Below, in pieces: positions 1 to 7,924 of a stretch of DNA of 64,000 nt. The notes beneath the pieces were generated by a model. That model ran no database searches and was not told the origin of the DNA. It saw only the letters and a program-made list of their open reading frames with translations. The stretch lies in NCBI RefSeq assembly GCF_003428335.1, contig NZ_CP031704.1, positions 4,216,001 through 4,280,000 on the forward strand, written 5' to 3'. The translations under genes were made by a program, and so were the position numbers. The first letter of the stretch is position 1. Each line of letters opens with the position of its first letter. This stretch comes from Solimonas sp. K1W22B-7. GTDB lineage: Bacteria; Pseudomonadota; Gammaproteobacteria; Nevskiales; Nevskiaceae.

Positions 1-1065
1 CCCGCTATGGCACATGTGGCAGGTGGTCGCCAGCTTGCCGCTCCAGCGGCCGTCCGCTTCGCGAAGCTGCGTCAGCGCCGTCGGCAACTGACCCGAGCCG
101 CCATCCGTCTTGTTCGGATCCTCGCCCGGCAGGGGATAGGGATTGCGTACCGGCCCCAGCACCACGCCCCAGCGCTCGGCCACCAGCCGGTCGTATTGCT
201 CCGGACGCTGGCGCAGCCCCCAGGACCGCCACATGTTGTTGTAGGCGTCTGTCGTGAACTGGAAGCCCGGCAGAACCGTCGATCCGGGGTAGTTCCCCAT
301 GAAATTGCCGGCAGCGCCCTGTGCGCCATCGCCCTTCAACAGCAAGCCGCCGCGCTCGATGCGGCCACGCCACTCGCCGCAGGTCTTCGGCGCCGCATCT
401 TCCGGGCCGGCGTTGACGTGGCAGTCCTTGTAGTACGCGTTGAAGTACACCGCCTTGCCTTGGTTGACGCCGGGCTTCACCAGCGTCACCGGGCTCACCG
501 GCAAGATCGCCGCGTCATCCTTGCCCTCGCAATAGCGTGTCCAGGCATGGCCGCCGCGGTGGCCCTCGGACAGCAGCGGCAGCAGCGTGCCCGCATCGAC
601 GCCGCCGGCGAGCAAGGCTGCGCAGCCGGCGCCGTCCTCGAAGCACTTCAGCAGGATGTCCATGTTCTTGTACTGCGCGCTGCCGACCGGCCAGGGCATG
701 CCGCCGGTATGCGGCGTCTCCTGCCCGGAGGACATCAGCAGGATGCGCGAGGTCGGGTTGTTCTTGCCGAGCCGCTCCCAGCTCGCGCGCAGGTTCGCAA
801 GGTCCTGCGACCTCGCGGAAGAGAGCATGAAGTCATGCCCGTCCTCCACGTCGGCGACGCCGCCGGGGATATGGCAGGTGCGGCAGAAGTCGAGCTGTGG
901 CTGCACCTTGCCGCTGAAGTGCTCCTCCATGCTGCGCGCCTGCACGCCACCGCCGGAGCCTCCGCTCACACCGTCGCTGCGGCCGCCGTACTGACCGCAA
1001 GCCGACAGCAGCGCGAGCGCCGACAGCATCACGGTGACCGTTCCGACTCTTGTGTTGTTTCTCAT
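1..1065 (-). CDS. multihaem c-type cytochrome lipoprotein, C-terminus outside window
   Basis: Probable outer- or inner-membrane-anchored periplasmic cytochrome; the substrate is unknown. The frame starts at ATG 1065 (upstream GGTGAGG) with a lipoprotein signal peptide ending LLSAC (Cys23). A Gly/Ser linker follows, then CRTCH at residues 61-65 and a second haem motif CHMCH at 349-353. The frame runs off the left edge after 355 residues, so a third motif like that in its paralogues is expected outside. It is strongly similar to the products at 1144-3582 and 4822-7194 across the N-terminal domain. It lies 78 bp downstream of the next cytochrome gene on the same strand, so the two are probably co-transcribed. 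Family assignment (RoxA/MauG-like) is inferred from the complete paralogues. Confidence 0.8.
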   Translation of the reverse strand, partial: MRNNTRVGTVTVMLSALALLSACGQYGGRSDGVSGGSGGGVQARSMEEHFSGKVQPQLDFCRTCHIPGGVADVEDGHDFMLSSARSQDLANLRASWERLGKNNPTSRILLMSSGQETPHTGGMPWPVGSAQYKNMDILLKCFEDGAGCAALLAGGVDAGTLLPLLSEGHRGGHAWTRYCEGKDDAAILPVSPVTLVKPGVNQGKAVYFNAYYKDCHVNAGPEDAAPKTCGEWRGRIERGGLLLKGDGAQGAAGNFMGNYPGSTVLPGFQFTTDAYNNMWRSWGLRQRPEQYDRLVAERWGVVLGPVRNPYPLPGEDPNKTDGGSGQLPTALTQLREADGRWSGKLATTCHMCHSG

Positions 1066-1143
1066 TCCTCACCGCCTGCCCTCTCGCGGAGGGCTTTTTG
1101 CTTTCGTGGTTCGAGCCGCCCCGCAACAGGCGGGGCACTCGCC

Positions 1144-3582
1144 TTACAGGGTTTTCAGGTACTCGATGACGGCCTTGCGTTCTTGCTCGGTGAGCTCGTC
1201 CGTGAAGTCATGGCCGCCGTTGCCGTTGCCGACCTTGCGCGTGTCGTAGACGAAACGCTTGTCCTGCCCGCCCGGCGCCAGGTCCGGCAGCACCACCAGG
1301 GCCGACCAGTTGAAGCCGGAATACAGCAGGTTCATCACCGTCTGCGTGATGGACGGCTGCTCCGGCGCCACGGGGTTGCAGTTGAACAGCGGGTTGCCCG
1401 GCAGGTCGCCGCAGGCCAGCGTTTCGTACTTCCAGCCGAGGCGCTGATAGTCGTAGGCGCGCTGCAGGCTCTGGTCGAAACCGGCGACCTCGCCCACGGT
1501 CTGCAGCTGGCGCCGCCAGATCGCGGGGCGGTCGGAGGACTTCAGCACCTGCTCGATGGTGGGCACCGAGCCGTTGTGCAGGTAGGGCGCGGTGGCCCAG
1601 GTACCGTGCAGCGGCGGCGCCTGGTAGCCGATGATCCCGCGCTCCCAGCCGCAGGCGCCCTGCGGCCGCGCCGCCAGCGGCAGTCCGTCGTCGGCCAGCT
1701 CCAGCACGGCGTTCTTCACGCCCGGCGCGGTCCAGCCTTCGGCGCCCTCGGGGTAGCCCCAGAAGGTGGTGCCATAGGCTTCGCGCAGGTAGGGCGTGAG
1801 TTCGTCGGCGCGCGCCGGGTCGGTGCGGATCACGTCGAGGGGCATCAGGTGCGCGGCCATGCCGCCCAGCACCGGGTTCTCGAGGTAGGCCGGGTCGTGG
1901 ATGTAGCGCGGCGAGTAGGCGCCGTGGCAGCTGGCGCAGGAGCCGTTGCCGCCCAGCGGCCGGGGTTTGTCGGCATTGGCGTCGCCGGCCCAGAGGTCCT
2001 TGCCATGGAACAGGATGGCGCCCTGCTCCGCCAGCTGGGTGTCGATGGGGCCCGGGTAGACCGGCGATTCCAGCGACAGGAAGAAGGCGGCGAGGTCCTG
2101 GTCGAACTGCTCGATGCGCTCGCGATAGGCCTTGCCGTCGGCGGTGATCACCGAGGTCAGCTCGCCGACGCCCGCCGCCATGACGATGCGCGTGCTGTCG
2201 ATGGACTGGCCGGCGTCGAAGAACTTGCGCGCGCGGTGGCCGTAGTTCCACCAGGCCGGCGTGTCCTGCTGCTCGGAGGTGGGGTGCGGATCGGCGGAGT
2301 TCTGCGCCAGCTTCAGCGCGTTGGGGTTGAGGCCCAGGCTGTCGTAGTCCAGCAGCATGAACAGCAGCTCGAAGCCCGCCACGGCGTTGTTCTGTCCGCG
2401 CTGGTCGCCGCCGAGCGCAAAAGGATTGAGCAGCAGCGGCACGCCCAGCGATACGCCATAGGCGGAGCCGCCGTCGGCCGCCTGGATGACCGTGTCGGCG
2501 TTGTTGTTGCCCAGGCCCAGGTTCTTCATGCCGATCCTGCTGCCACCGTCGCCGGTGTCGCCGATCTGGCCGCCGTGGCAACCGAAGCAGGCCACCTCGC
2601 CGATCACGCCGGTCCATCGGCCTTGCTCGTCCTTGAGCTGGCGCTTGCCCAGCGGCAGCTGGCCATTGCCGCCGTTGCTGGCGTTGGGGTCTTCACCCGG
2701 CAGCGGATAGGGATTGCGAAAGGGTGCGTTGTTGTAGCCGTAGCGCAGGGTGTAAAGCTCGTCGAAGTTCGCCGGGCGCTCGGACAGGCCCCATTTCTTC
2801 CAGCTGTCGTTGTAGTCCTCGGCCTTCTCGGACCCCACTGCCAGCGTGTCGATGAAGGCCTCGCGACCGCGTTCGCGGCGCTCGCGGTAGGCACCGCAGG
2901 TCTTCGGCGCCTGCTCCTTCTCCGGCAGATTGGCGTGGCAGTCCTCGTACCAGGCGTTGAAGAACACCGCCTTTCCTTCGTTGATGCCGGGGCGGATCAT
3001 GGTGCGCGGATCGGTCGGCAGCGCCACGCCGTCGGCCTTGCCCTCGCAGTAGCTCTCCCACAGCGTCTTCGCATGCGTGCTGCCCAGCAGTGGCAGCAAC
3101 TCGCCTGCGTCGATGCCGCCGGCGAGCAGCGCCGTGCAGCTTGCCGGGCTTTCGAAGCACTTCAGCAGGATCTCCATGTTCCTGTACTGCGCGCTGCCGA
3201 CCGGCCAGGGCGCGCCGCCGCTGTGCGGAGTCTCCTGCCCGGAGGACATCAGCAGGATGCGCGAGGTCGGATTGTTCTTGCCGAGCCGCTCCCAGCTGGC
3301 GCGCAGGTTCGCCATATCCTGCGACTTGCTGGCGGAGAGCATGAAGTCATGCCCGTCTTCCACGTCGGCGACGCCGCCGGGGATGTGGCAGGTACGGCAG
3401 AAGTCGAGCTGCGGCTGTACCTTGCCGCTGAAGTGCTCCTCCATGCTGCGCGCCGTCGCGCCGCCGGAACCGCCGCCCGAGGCGGGGTCGCTGCGCCCGG
3501 GAGCGCAGCCCGCCGCCAGCATCGCTGTCGCAAGCACCCACACGCACAGGCTGGCTCTGCCAATGGCTCGCCCAAACTCCAT
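1144..3582 (-). CDS. three-haem cytochrome lipoprotein, RoxA/MauG-like
   Basis: 812 residues. Signal peptide with lipobox ending LAAGC (Cys26), then three CXXCH motifs: CRTCH 62-66, CFGCH 332-336, CASCH 549-553. The C-terminal part (CASCHGAYSPRY, then an APPLHGTWATAPYLHNGSVP-type stretch) resembles di-haem peroxidase/MauG and RoxA-type rubber oxygenases. Those are usually near 680 residues with two haems; the extra N-terminal haem domain is unusual. Start 3582 was chosen for its GGAGAGAGA ribosome site and signal peptide; the open frame continues upstream without either. It is divergent from the TetR gene at 3679, with a palindrome between them. A role in oxidising a hydrophobic substrate at the membrane is inference; electron transfer alone is an alternative. 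Confidence 0.85.
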   Translation of the reverse strand: MEFGRAIGRASLCVWVLATAMLAAGCAPGRSDPASGGGSGGATARSMEEHFSGKVQPQLDFCRTCHIPGGVADVEDGHDFMLSASKSQDMANLRASWERLGKNNPTSRILLMSSGQETPHSGGAPWPVGSAQYRNMEILLKCFESPASCTALLAGGIDAGELLPLLGSTHAKTLWESYCEGKADGVALPTDPRTMIRPGINEGKAVFFNAWYEDCHANLPEKEQAPKTCGAYRERRERGREAFIDTLAVGSEKAEDYNDSWKKWGLSERPANFDELYTLRYGYNNAPFRNPYPLPGEDPNASNGGNGQLPLGKRQLKDEQGRWTGVIGEVACFGCHGGQIGDTGDGGSRIGMKNLGLGNNNADTVIQAADGGSAYGVSLGVPLLLNPFALGGDQRGQNNAVAGFELLFMLLDYDSLGLNPNALKLAQNSADPHPTSEQQDTPAWWNYGHRARKFFDAGQSIDSTRIVMAAGVGELTSVITADGKAYRERIEQFDQDLAAFFLSLESPVYPGPIDTQLAEQGAILFHGKDLWAGDANADKPRPLGGNGSCASCHGAYSPRYIHDPAYLENPVLGGMAAHLMPLDVIRTDPARADELTPYLREAYGTTFWGYPEGAEGWTAPGVKNAVLELADDGLPLAARPQGACGWERGIIGYQAPPLHGTWATAPYLHNGSVPTIEQVLKSSDRPAIWRRQLQTVGEVAGFDQSLQRAYDYQRLGWKYETLACGDLPGNPLFNCNPVAPEQPSITQTVMNLLYSGFNWSALVVLPDLAPGGQDKRFVYDTRKVGNGNGGHDFTDELTEQERKAVIEYLKTL

Positions 3583-3624
3583 TCTTCTCTCTCCAGGCCG
3601 GCTGTTCTTATAAAAGGGGCATTT

Positions 3625-3646
3625 GTTGCCTTTCGAAAAAGGTAAC
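3625..3646. promoter_or_regulatory. candidate TetR operator
   Basis: Inverted repeat with arms GTTGCCTTT and AAAGGTAAC around a 4-bp centre (8 of 9 pairs match). It lies in the 96-bp gap between the divergent cytochrome gene (start 3582) and TetR gene (start 3679), the usual place for an autoregulatory TetR operator. Confidence 0.6.
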
Positions 3647-3678
3647 ATTAGTCGCCGTTTGGCGTCAAGGACGAACCG

Positions 3679-4326
3679 ATGAACGAAGCCCTGAAGAACC
3701 CGCCCAACCCCGCCTTCATCGCGCGCAAACCCCAGCAGCAGCGCGCCAAGGACCGGGTGGACGTGGTTTTGCAGGAGGCGGAGGCCCTGCTGCTGGAGTC
3801 CGGCCTGTCGGGCTTCTCGATCCCCACGCTGGCGGAGCGCCTGGAGTACCCGCGGGCGACGATCTACAAGTTCTTCCCCACGCCCTACGCGCTGCTCAAC
3901 GAGCTGGCCGAGCGCCAACTGGCGACGCTGGAGGAGCACCTGGCCGGCTATGCCGAGCAACTGGCGGTGGCCAAGGACTGGCAGGAGCTGGTGACGCGCA
4001 TGGTCTACGCCGCCAGCGATTTCTACGTGAAGCACCCGGCGGCGCAGGTGGTGCTGCTGACCGGGCCGATCTCCGACGCCAGCTTCCGCTCGCTGGAGGT
4101 GACGATCACGCGCCTGGGCGCGATGACGCGCGGCCTGCTGGCGGAACGCGGCATCGTGGTACCCGAGGATTCGCCGGACATCGCCGCGCTGGCGGTGGAG
4201 TTCGGCACCGCGAGCTTCCGCATGAGTTACTTCCTGCATGGGCGGATGACGCCGGAGTACACGCAGGCGGGGGCGGACGTGATGCTGGCGTTTCTGGCGA
4301 AGCGGTTGGGGTTGAAGCTGGGCTGA
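3679..4326 (+). CDS. TetR-family transcriptional regulator
   Basis: 215 residues, typical TetR length. The N-terminal helix-turn-helix covers roughly residues 25-75, with recognition region FSIPTLAERLEYPRATIYKF followed by FPTPYALLNEL. The C-terminal part is a variable ligand-binding domain. It is clearly paralogous to the regulator at 7286-7924; the recognition helices are nearly the same. It is divergent from the multihaem cytochrome gene with a near-perfect palindrome between, so it probably represses that gene and itself until a ligand binds. The ligand is unknown. It ends convergent with the AraC-type fragment at 4386. Confidence 0.9.
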   Translation: MNEALKNPPNPAFIARKPQQQRAKDRVDVVLQEAEALLLESGLSGFSIPTLAERLEYPRATIYKFFPTPYALLNELAERQLATLEEHLAGYAEQLAVAKDWQELVTRMVYAASDFYVKHPAAQVVLLTGPISDASFRSLEVTITRLGAMTRGLLAERGIVVPEDSPDIAALAVEFGTASFRMSYFLHGRMTPEYTQAGADVMLAFLAKRLGLKLG

Positions 4327-4385
4327 TTCGCAGGCGACAAATACCTGATCCGTTACGGTTCTGAAGTAAGTCCAGGTCCAGAACG

Positions 4386-4778
4386 CTAGGCCGCTATCGC
4401 CTGCCCCTGCTCCCGCTTGTCACTATCGACACGCAACACCGGGGCGCGGTTGCGGAAATGCCCCGGTGGCATCCCCGTCCAGCGCCGGAAGGCGCGCGAG
4501 AAGTTCGCGCTGCTGCTATAGCCCAGGCGCAGCGCGATCGCCTCCAGCGACAGGCCTGTCCGCTGCAGCAGTTCCATCGCGTGCACCAGGCGCACGGCGT
4601 CCAGCAATTGCCGGTAGCTCGATCCGATCTGCTTGAGGCGGCGCTTGAGCGTGCGCGCCGACACGCAAAGCCTGGCGGCGACCTGCTGCAGCGTCGGGTA
4701 GTCGCCCTGCTGCGCCTCCAGCGCTGTCCTGACACGGAGGGCGAGGTGCTGCCTGTCACGGGAATGAAGAGGGGTCAT
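4386..4778 (-). CDS. AraC-type DNA-binding domain, possibly a truncated remnant
   Basis: 130 residues, essentially only an AraC/XylS double helix-turn-helix: TLQQVAARLCVSARTLKRRL and the second helix region LSLEAIALRLGYSSSANFSR, then AFRRWTGMPP. Full-length relatives (for example the 357-residue protein at 26580) have an N-terminal sensing domain of about 200 residues, which is missing here. The ATG at 4778 lies three bases from the T-tract of a terminator that ends the upstream cytochrome gene, and there is no visible ribosome site. This makes a decayed 3-prime fragment likely. A functional orphan DNA-binding protein from an internal start cannot be excluded. Confidence 0.6.
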   Translation of the reverse strand: MTPLHSRDRQHLALRVRTALEAQQGDYPTLQQVAARLCVSARTLKRRLKQIGSSYRQLLDAVRLVHAMELLQRTGLSLEAIALRLGYSSSANFSRAFRRWTGMPPGHFRNRAPVLRVDSDKREQGQAIAA

Positions 4779-4780
4779 CG

Positions 4781-4803
4781 AAAAAGGGGCGCTTGCGCGC
4801 CCC
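4781..4803 (-). terminator. Rho-independent terminator of the cytochrome gene at 4822-7194
   Basis: Read on the minus strand: stem GGGGCGC/GCGCCCC with a GCAA tetraloop followed by five T. It sits 18 bases after the stop codon at 4822. Confidence 0.85.
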
Positions 4804-4821
4804 TGTCTCCCTAATAACTTT

Positions 4822-7194
4822 TCAGAGCGTCTTCAGGTACTCGATCAGGGCGCGGCGTTCCTGGTCGGTCAGCACGCTGGTGAACTCGTGGCCGCCGTTG
4901 TCCTGGCTGTAATAGTTGCTGTTATAGATCTTGCGATCCTCGATCTGGCCGGTGGTGAGGATCGGCAGGTTGAGCAGGTTCCAGGCCAGTCCGCCGTTGC
5001 CCCAGAGCAGGCCCAGCAGGTCCTGGATGGTGGCACCGCCGGAAGGATTGCAGTCGATGAATGGCAGGGTGCCGGTACCGCAGGCCAGGGCCTCGTAGTT
5101 CCAGCCGACGTGCTCGCGGTCGTAGCCGGTTTCGAGGCTGTAGTCGAAGCCGCTGATGCCGCCTTCGATCGCCGGGACCGACAGGCGGCGCCAGATCTGC
5201 TTGCGGTCGGCGGGCTGCAGCACTTCCCAGAGATTGGGCACCGCGCCGTTGTGGAAGTACGGCGCGGTGGCCCACACGCCGTACAGCGGCGGCGCGAGGT
5301 AGCCGAGCTTGCGGTCGCCGCGCAGGGCCGTGTCGTTCTGGTCGCCGCAGAGCGGGATGCCGGCCTCGTTCTTGGGGCCGTCGCTGTAGGCGAACCAGTT
5401 GCGGCGGGCGTAGTTGGAGACGACCTGGCTGTTGCCGTCGAGACGGCGGCGGTCGGTGCCGATGATCTCGATCGGAGTGATGTAGGCGGCGATGCCTTCC
5501 AGCAGCGGCGTGTCGAGATAGGCCGGGTCATTGACGTAGCGCGGCGAGTAGGCGCCATGGCAGCTGGCGCAGGAGCCGTTGCCGCCCTCGGGCCGCGGCA
5601 CGGGGTTGTTGAGCTTGGCGGCCCACAGGTCCTTGCCGTGGAACAGCACGGCGCCCTGCTCGGCCAGCGCGGTGTCGATGCTGCCCATCTTCGACTCCGG
5701 CCACGCCGGGGACTTCATCGACATGAGCCAGCTGTCGCCGTCCTGCTGATGGTCCTTGATCCACTGCTTGCCTTCGACGTTGTTCGGCGTGGCGACGTTG
5801 GGGAAGTGGAAGGACAGCTCGATGCGCTTGGAGTCCATCACCTGACCGCCGTCGAAGAACTTCGAGGGGCGGCTGCCGACGTTCCACCACACCGGCGGGT
5901 CTTCCGTGCCGGTGGAGGGCTGGGTCTGCACGGTGAGATAGCCGAGCAGGTCGTCGAACAGCGTCAGCGTGCCGAACAGCTGGAAGTTGGTGATGTTGCC
6001 GGTGCCGCGCACCTTGTTCTGCGAAATGATCGCCAGCACCGCCTGCTGCGGTGCGACGAAAGCGAGATCGGTGAACATCACGGTGATGTCGGACAGCGAG
6101 TTGGTGCCGTACATCGGCCCCAGGCCCTCGCCGTCTTCGGCCTTGCCGACCGCGCCGCCGTGGCAGATGTTGCAGGTGACGCCGACATTGCCGGTCCAGC
6201 TGCCGTCGGGGTTGCGCAGCTGCGTCAGGCCGATGGGCAGCTGGCCGCTGCCGCCGTTCTTCGCGTTGGGATCTTCGCCGGGCAGCGGATAGGGATTGGG
6301 CACTTTCGGGATCGGCATGCCCCAGCGCTCGGCCACCAGCTGGTCGTAGTTGGCCGGGCGGCTGGACATGCGCCAGATGCGCTGCCACATGGTGTTGTAG
6401 GCCTCGGCCGGGAAGGCGAAGCCCGGATCGGGCGAGTCGCCGCCGAACATGGTGCCGGCACCGATTTCGCCGTTGGCGGCGATCAGGCGGTAGCCGCGCT
6501 CGGAACGCGCGCGCAACTCGCCGCAGGTGCCCGGGTGGTTGTCTTCCTGGCAGGTCTGCCAGTAGCCGTTCATCAGCACGGCCTTGCCGGCGTTGACGCC
6601 CGGCACGACCAGTTCGCGCGGATCTTCCGGCACCGCGGTGCTGTCCGGCTTGCCTTCGCAGTAGTCGAACCAGTAGTGGCCGCCGCGGCGGCTGCCCAGC
6701 AGCGGCAGCAGCGCGCCCGGGTCGAGTCCACCCGCCAGCAGTGCCGCGCAGCCCGAGGGGCTTTCGAAGCACTTCAGCAGGATGTCCATGTTCTTGTACT
6801 GCGCGCTGCCCACCGGCCAGGGCGCGCCGCCGGTATGCGGCGTCTCCTGCCCGGAGGACATCAGCAGGATGCGCGAGGTGGGGTTGTTCCTGCCCAGGCG
6901 CTCCCAGCTGGCCTTGAGGTTGGCCAGGTCCTGCGAGCGGGCGCCGGAGAGCATGAAGTCCTTGCCGTCTTCCACGTCGGCGACGCCGCCGGGGATGTGG
7001 CAGGTGCGGCAGAAGTCGAGCTGCGGCTGGACCTTGCCGCTGAAGTGCTCTTCCATGCTGCGGGCGCTGGGGCCGCCACCGCCGGAACCCCCGTCCGTGG
7101 CGCCGTCGCTGCGGCCGCCGTAGTCACCGCAGGCGGACAGCACCAGGCTCAACAGGGTCAGGGCCGCGCCGCGCGCGAGGTACCGATTCTTCAT
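4822..7194 (-). CDS. three-haem cytochrome lipoprotein, RoxA/MauG-like
   Basis: 790 residues. Lipoprotein signal ending VLSAC (Cys22), a Gly-rich linker, then CRTCH 62-66, CNICH 341-345 and CASCH 542-546. The first 150 residues are almost identical to the two paralogues downstream, whereas the middle differs. The C-terminal core CASCHGAYSPRY...YLAPPLYGVWATAPYFHNGAVP resembles the RoxA/MauG/di-haem peroxidase superfamily. Start 7194 gives a proper signal peptide with an upstream GGGAGAG; an earlier in-frame start at 7224 would spoil it. The gene ends in its own terminator and is divergent from the TetR gene at 7286. Function as an oxygenase or peroxidase for a hydrophobic compound is inferred, not shown. 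Confidence 0.85.
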   Translation of the reverse strand: MKNRYLARGAALTLLSLVLSACGDYGGRSDGATDGGSGGGGPSARSMEEHFSGKVQPQLDFCRTCHIPGGVADVEDGKDFMLSGARSQDLANLKASWERLGRNNPTSRILLMSSGQETPHTGGAPWPVGSAQYKNMDILLKCFESPSGCAALLAGGLDPGALLPLLGSRRGGHYWFDYCEGKPDSTAVPEDPRELVVPGVNAGKAVLMNGYWQTCQEDNHPGTCGELRARSERGYRLIAANGEIGAGTMFGGDSPDPGFAFPAEAYNTMWQRIWRMSSRPANYDQLVAERWGMPIPKVPNPYPLPGEDPNAKNGGSGQLPIGLTQLRNPDGSWTGNVGVTCNICHGGAVGKAEDGEGLGPMYGTNSLSDITVMFTDLAFVAPQQAVLAIISQNKVRGTGNITNFQLFGTLTLFDDLLGYLTVQTQPSTGTEDPPVWWNVGSRPSKFFDGGQVMDSKRIELSFHFPNVATPNNVEGKQWIKDHQQDGDSWLMSMKSPAWPESKMGSIDTALAEQGAVLFHGKDLWAAKLNNPVPRPEGGNGSCASCHGAYSPRYVNDPAYLDTPLLEGIAAYITPIEIIGTDRRRLDGNSQVVSNYARRNWFAYSDGPKNEAGIPLCGDQNDTALRGDRKLGYLAPPLYGVWATAPYFHNGAVPNLWEVLQPADRKQIWRRLSVPAIEGGISGFDYSLETGYDREHVGWNYEALACGTGTLPFIDCNPSGGATIQDLLGLLWGNGGLAWNLLNLPILTTGQIEDRKIYNSNYYSQDNGGHEFTSVLTDQERRALIEYLKTL

Positions 7195-7229
7195 GCAAGG
7201 CTCTCCCGAGCACACCAATTGCAACTTAT

Positions 7230-7261
7230 GTAACTTTAGTAAAAGTTACTCTTGTAACTTT
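7230..7261. promoter_or_regulatory. candidate TetR operator cluster
   Basis: GTAACTTT (7230-7237), spacer AGTA, AAAGTTAC (7242-7249) form a perfect 8-bp inverted repeat. A third copy GTAACTTT follows at 7254-7261 and a degenerate GCAACTTA precedes at 7221. All lie between the divergent cytochrome (start 7194) and TetR (start 7286) genes. Confidence 0.7.
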
Positions 7262-7285
7262 ACCGAGTCAAGCTATCCTGTCGCC

Positions 7286-7924
7286 ATGAACATTGCCGTT
7301 GATCAGCGCGCCCTCGCCCGCCTGCCCCAGCAGCAGCGGGCCATCGACCGTTTCGAACTGGTGCTGCAGGAGGCCCAGGCCCTGCTGGCCGAGGAAGGGC
7401 TGGGCGGCTTCTCGATCCCGGCCGTGGCGGCGCGCCTGGGCTACACGCGGGCCAGCATCTACAAGTTCTTCCCCACGCCCTACGCCGTGCTCAACGAGCT
7501 GGTGCGCCGCCACTTCGCCGGCCTGGAGCAGAAGCTGGTGGCGGATGCGGTACGGCTGGTACAGCTGCCCTGGCGCGAGGTGGTGCGGACCATCGTCCAG
7601 CAGGCGGCCAGCTATCACAACGAACACCCGGGCGGGATGATGCTGGCCCTGGGCGGCGCGGTGACCGACGAGAGCTATCGCAGCTACGAGCTGACGGTGC
7701 GCCATCTGGGCTCGCTGGCGCGGCAGCTGCTGCAGGTGCGCGGCATGACGGTGCCGACCGAGCCGGTGGACGCCGCCACGCTGGCGGTGGACGTGGCCAC
7801 GACCTGCTTCCGGCAGTCCTACCTGGCCCACGGCCACATCACGCCGGCCTATGAAGAAGCGGCGGCCGAGGTGATGGTGGATTTCCTGCAGCGGCGCATC
7901 GTGGCGCCGGGCGAGAAGGCCTAG
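7286..7924 (+). CDS. TetR-family transcriptional regulator
   Basis: 212 residues. HTH region near residues 30-75 with FSIPAVAARLGYTRASIYKF and FPTPYAVLNEL, nearly the same as the regulator at 3679. The ATG at 7286 gives the standard N-terminus (MNIAVDQRALARLPQQQRA); an upstream frame to 7193 runs through the operator and is unlikely to be translated. It is divergent from the three-haem cytochrome gene, with a strong palindrome cluster between, so autorepression and control of the cytochrome are expected. Its TAG stop shares the CTAG tetramer with the stop of the convergent P450 gene (7921). Confidence 0.9.
   Translation: MNIAVDQRALARLPQQQRAIDRFELVLQEAQALLAEEGLGGFSIPAVAARLGYTRASIYKFFPTPYAVLNELVRRHFAGLEQKLVADAVRLVQLPWREVVRTIVQQAASYHNEHPGGMMLALGGAVTDESYRSYELTVRHLGSLARQLLQVRGMTVPTEPVDAATLAVDVATTCFRQSYLAHGHITPAYEEAAAEVMVDFLQRRIVAPGEKA

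Noticed and set aside
1078-1099. Plus-strand hairpin GCCCTC/GAGGGC followed by TTTTT
   Set aside because: There is no plus-strand gene to end here, and on the coding minus strand it lacks a T-tract. It may be chance or attenuate antisense RNA.
7-3645. A 1,212-codon open frame on the plus strand opposite the cytochrome genes
   Set aside because: It lies antisense to genes with haem motifs and lipoboxes. The translation is Ala/Arg/Gly-biased without motifs, as expected from high-GC shadow frames.
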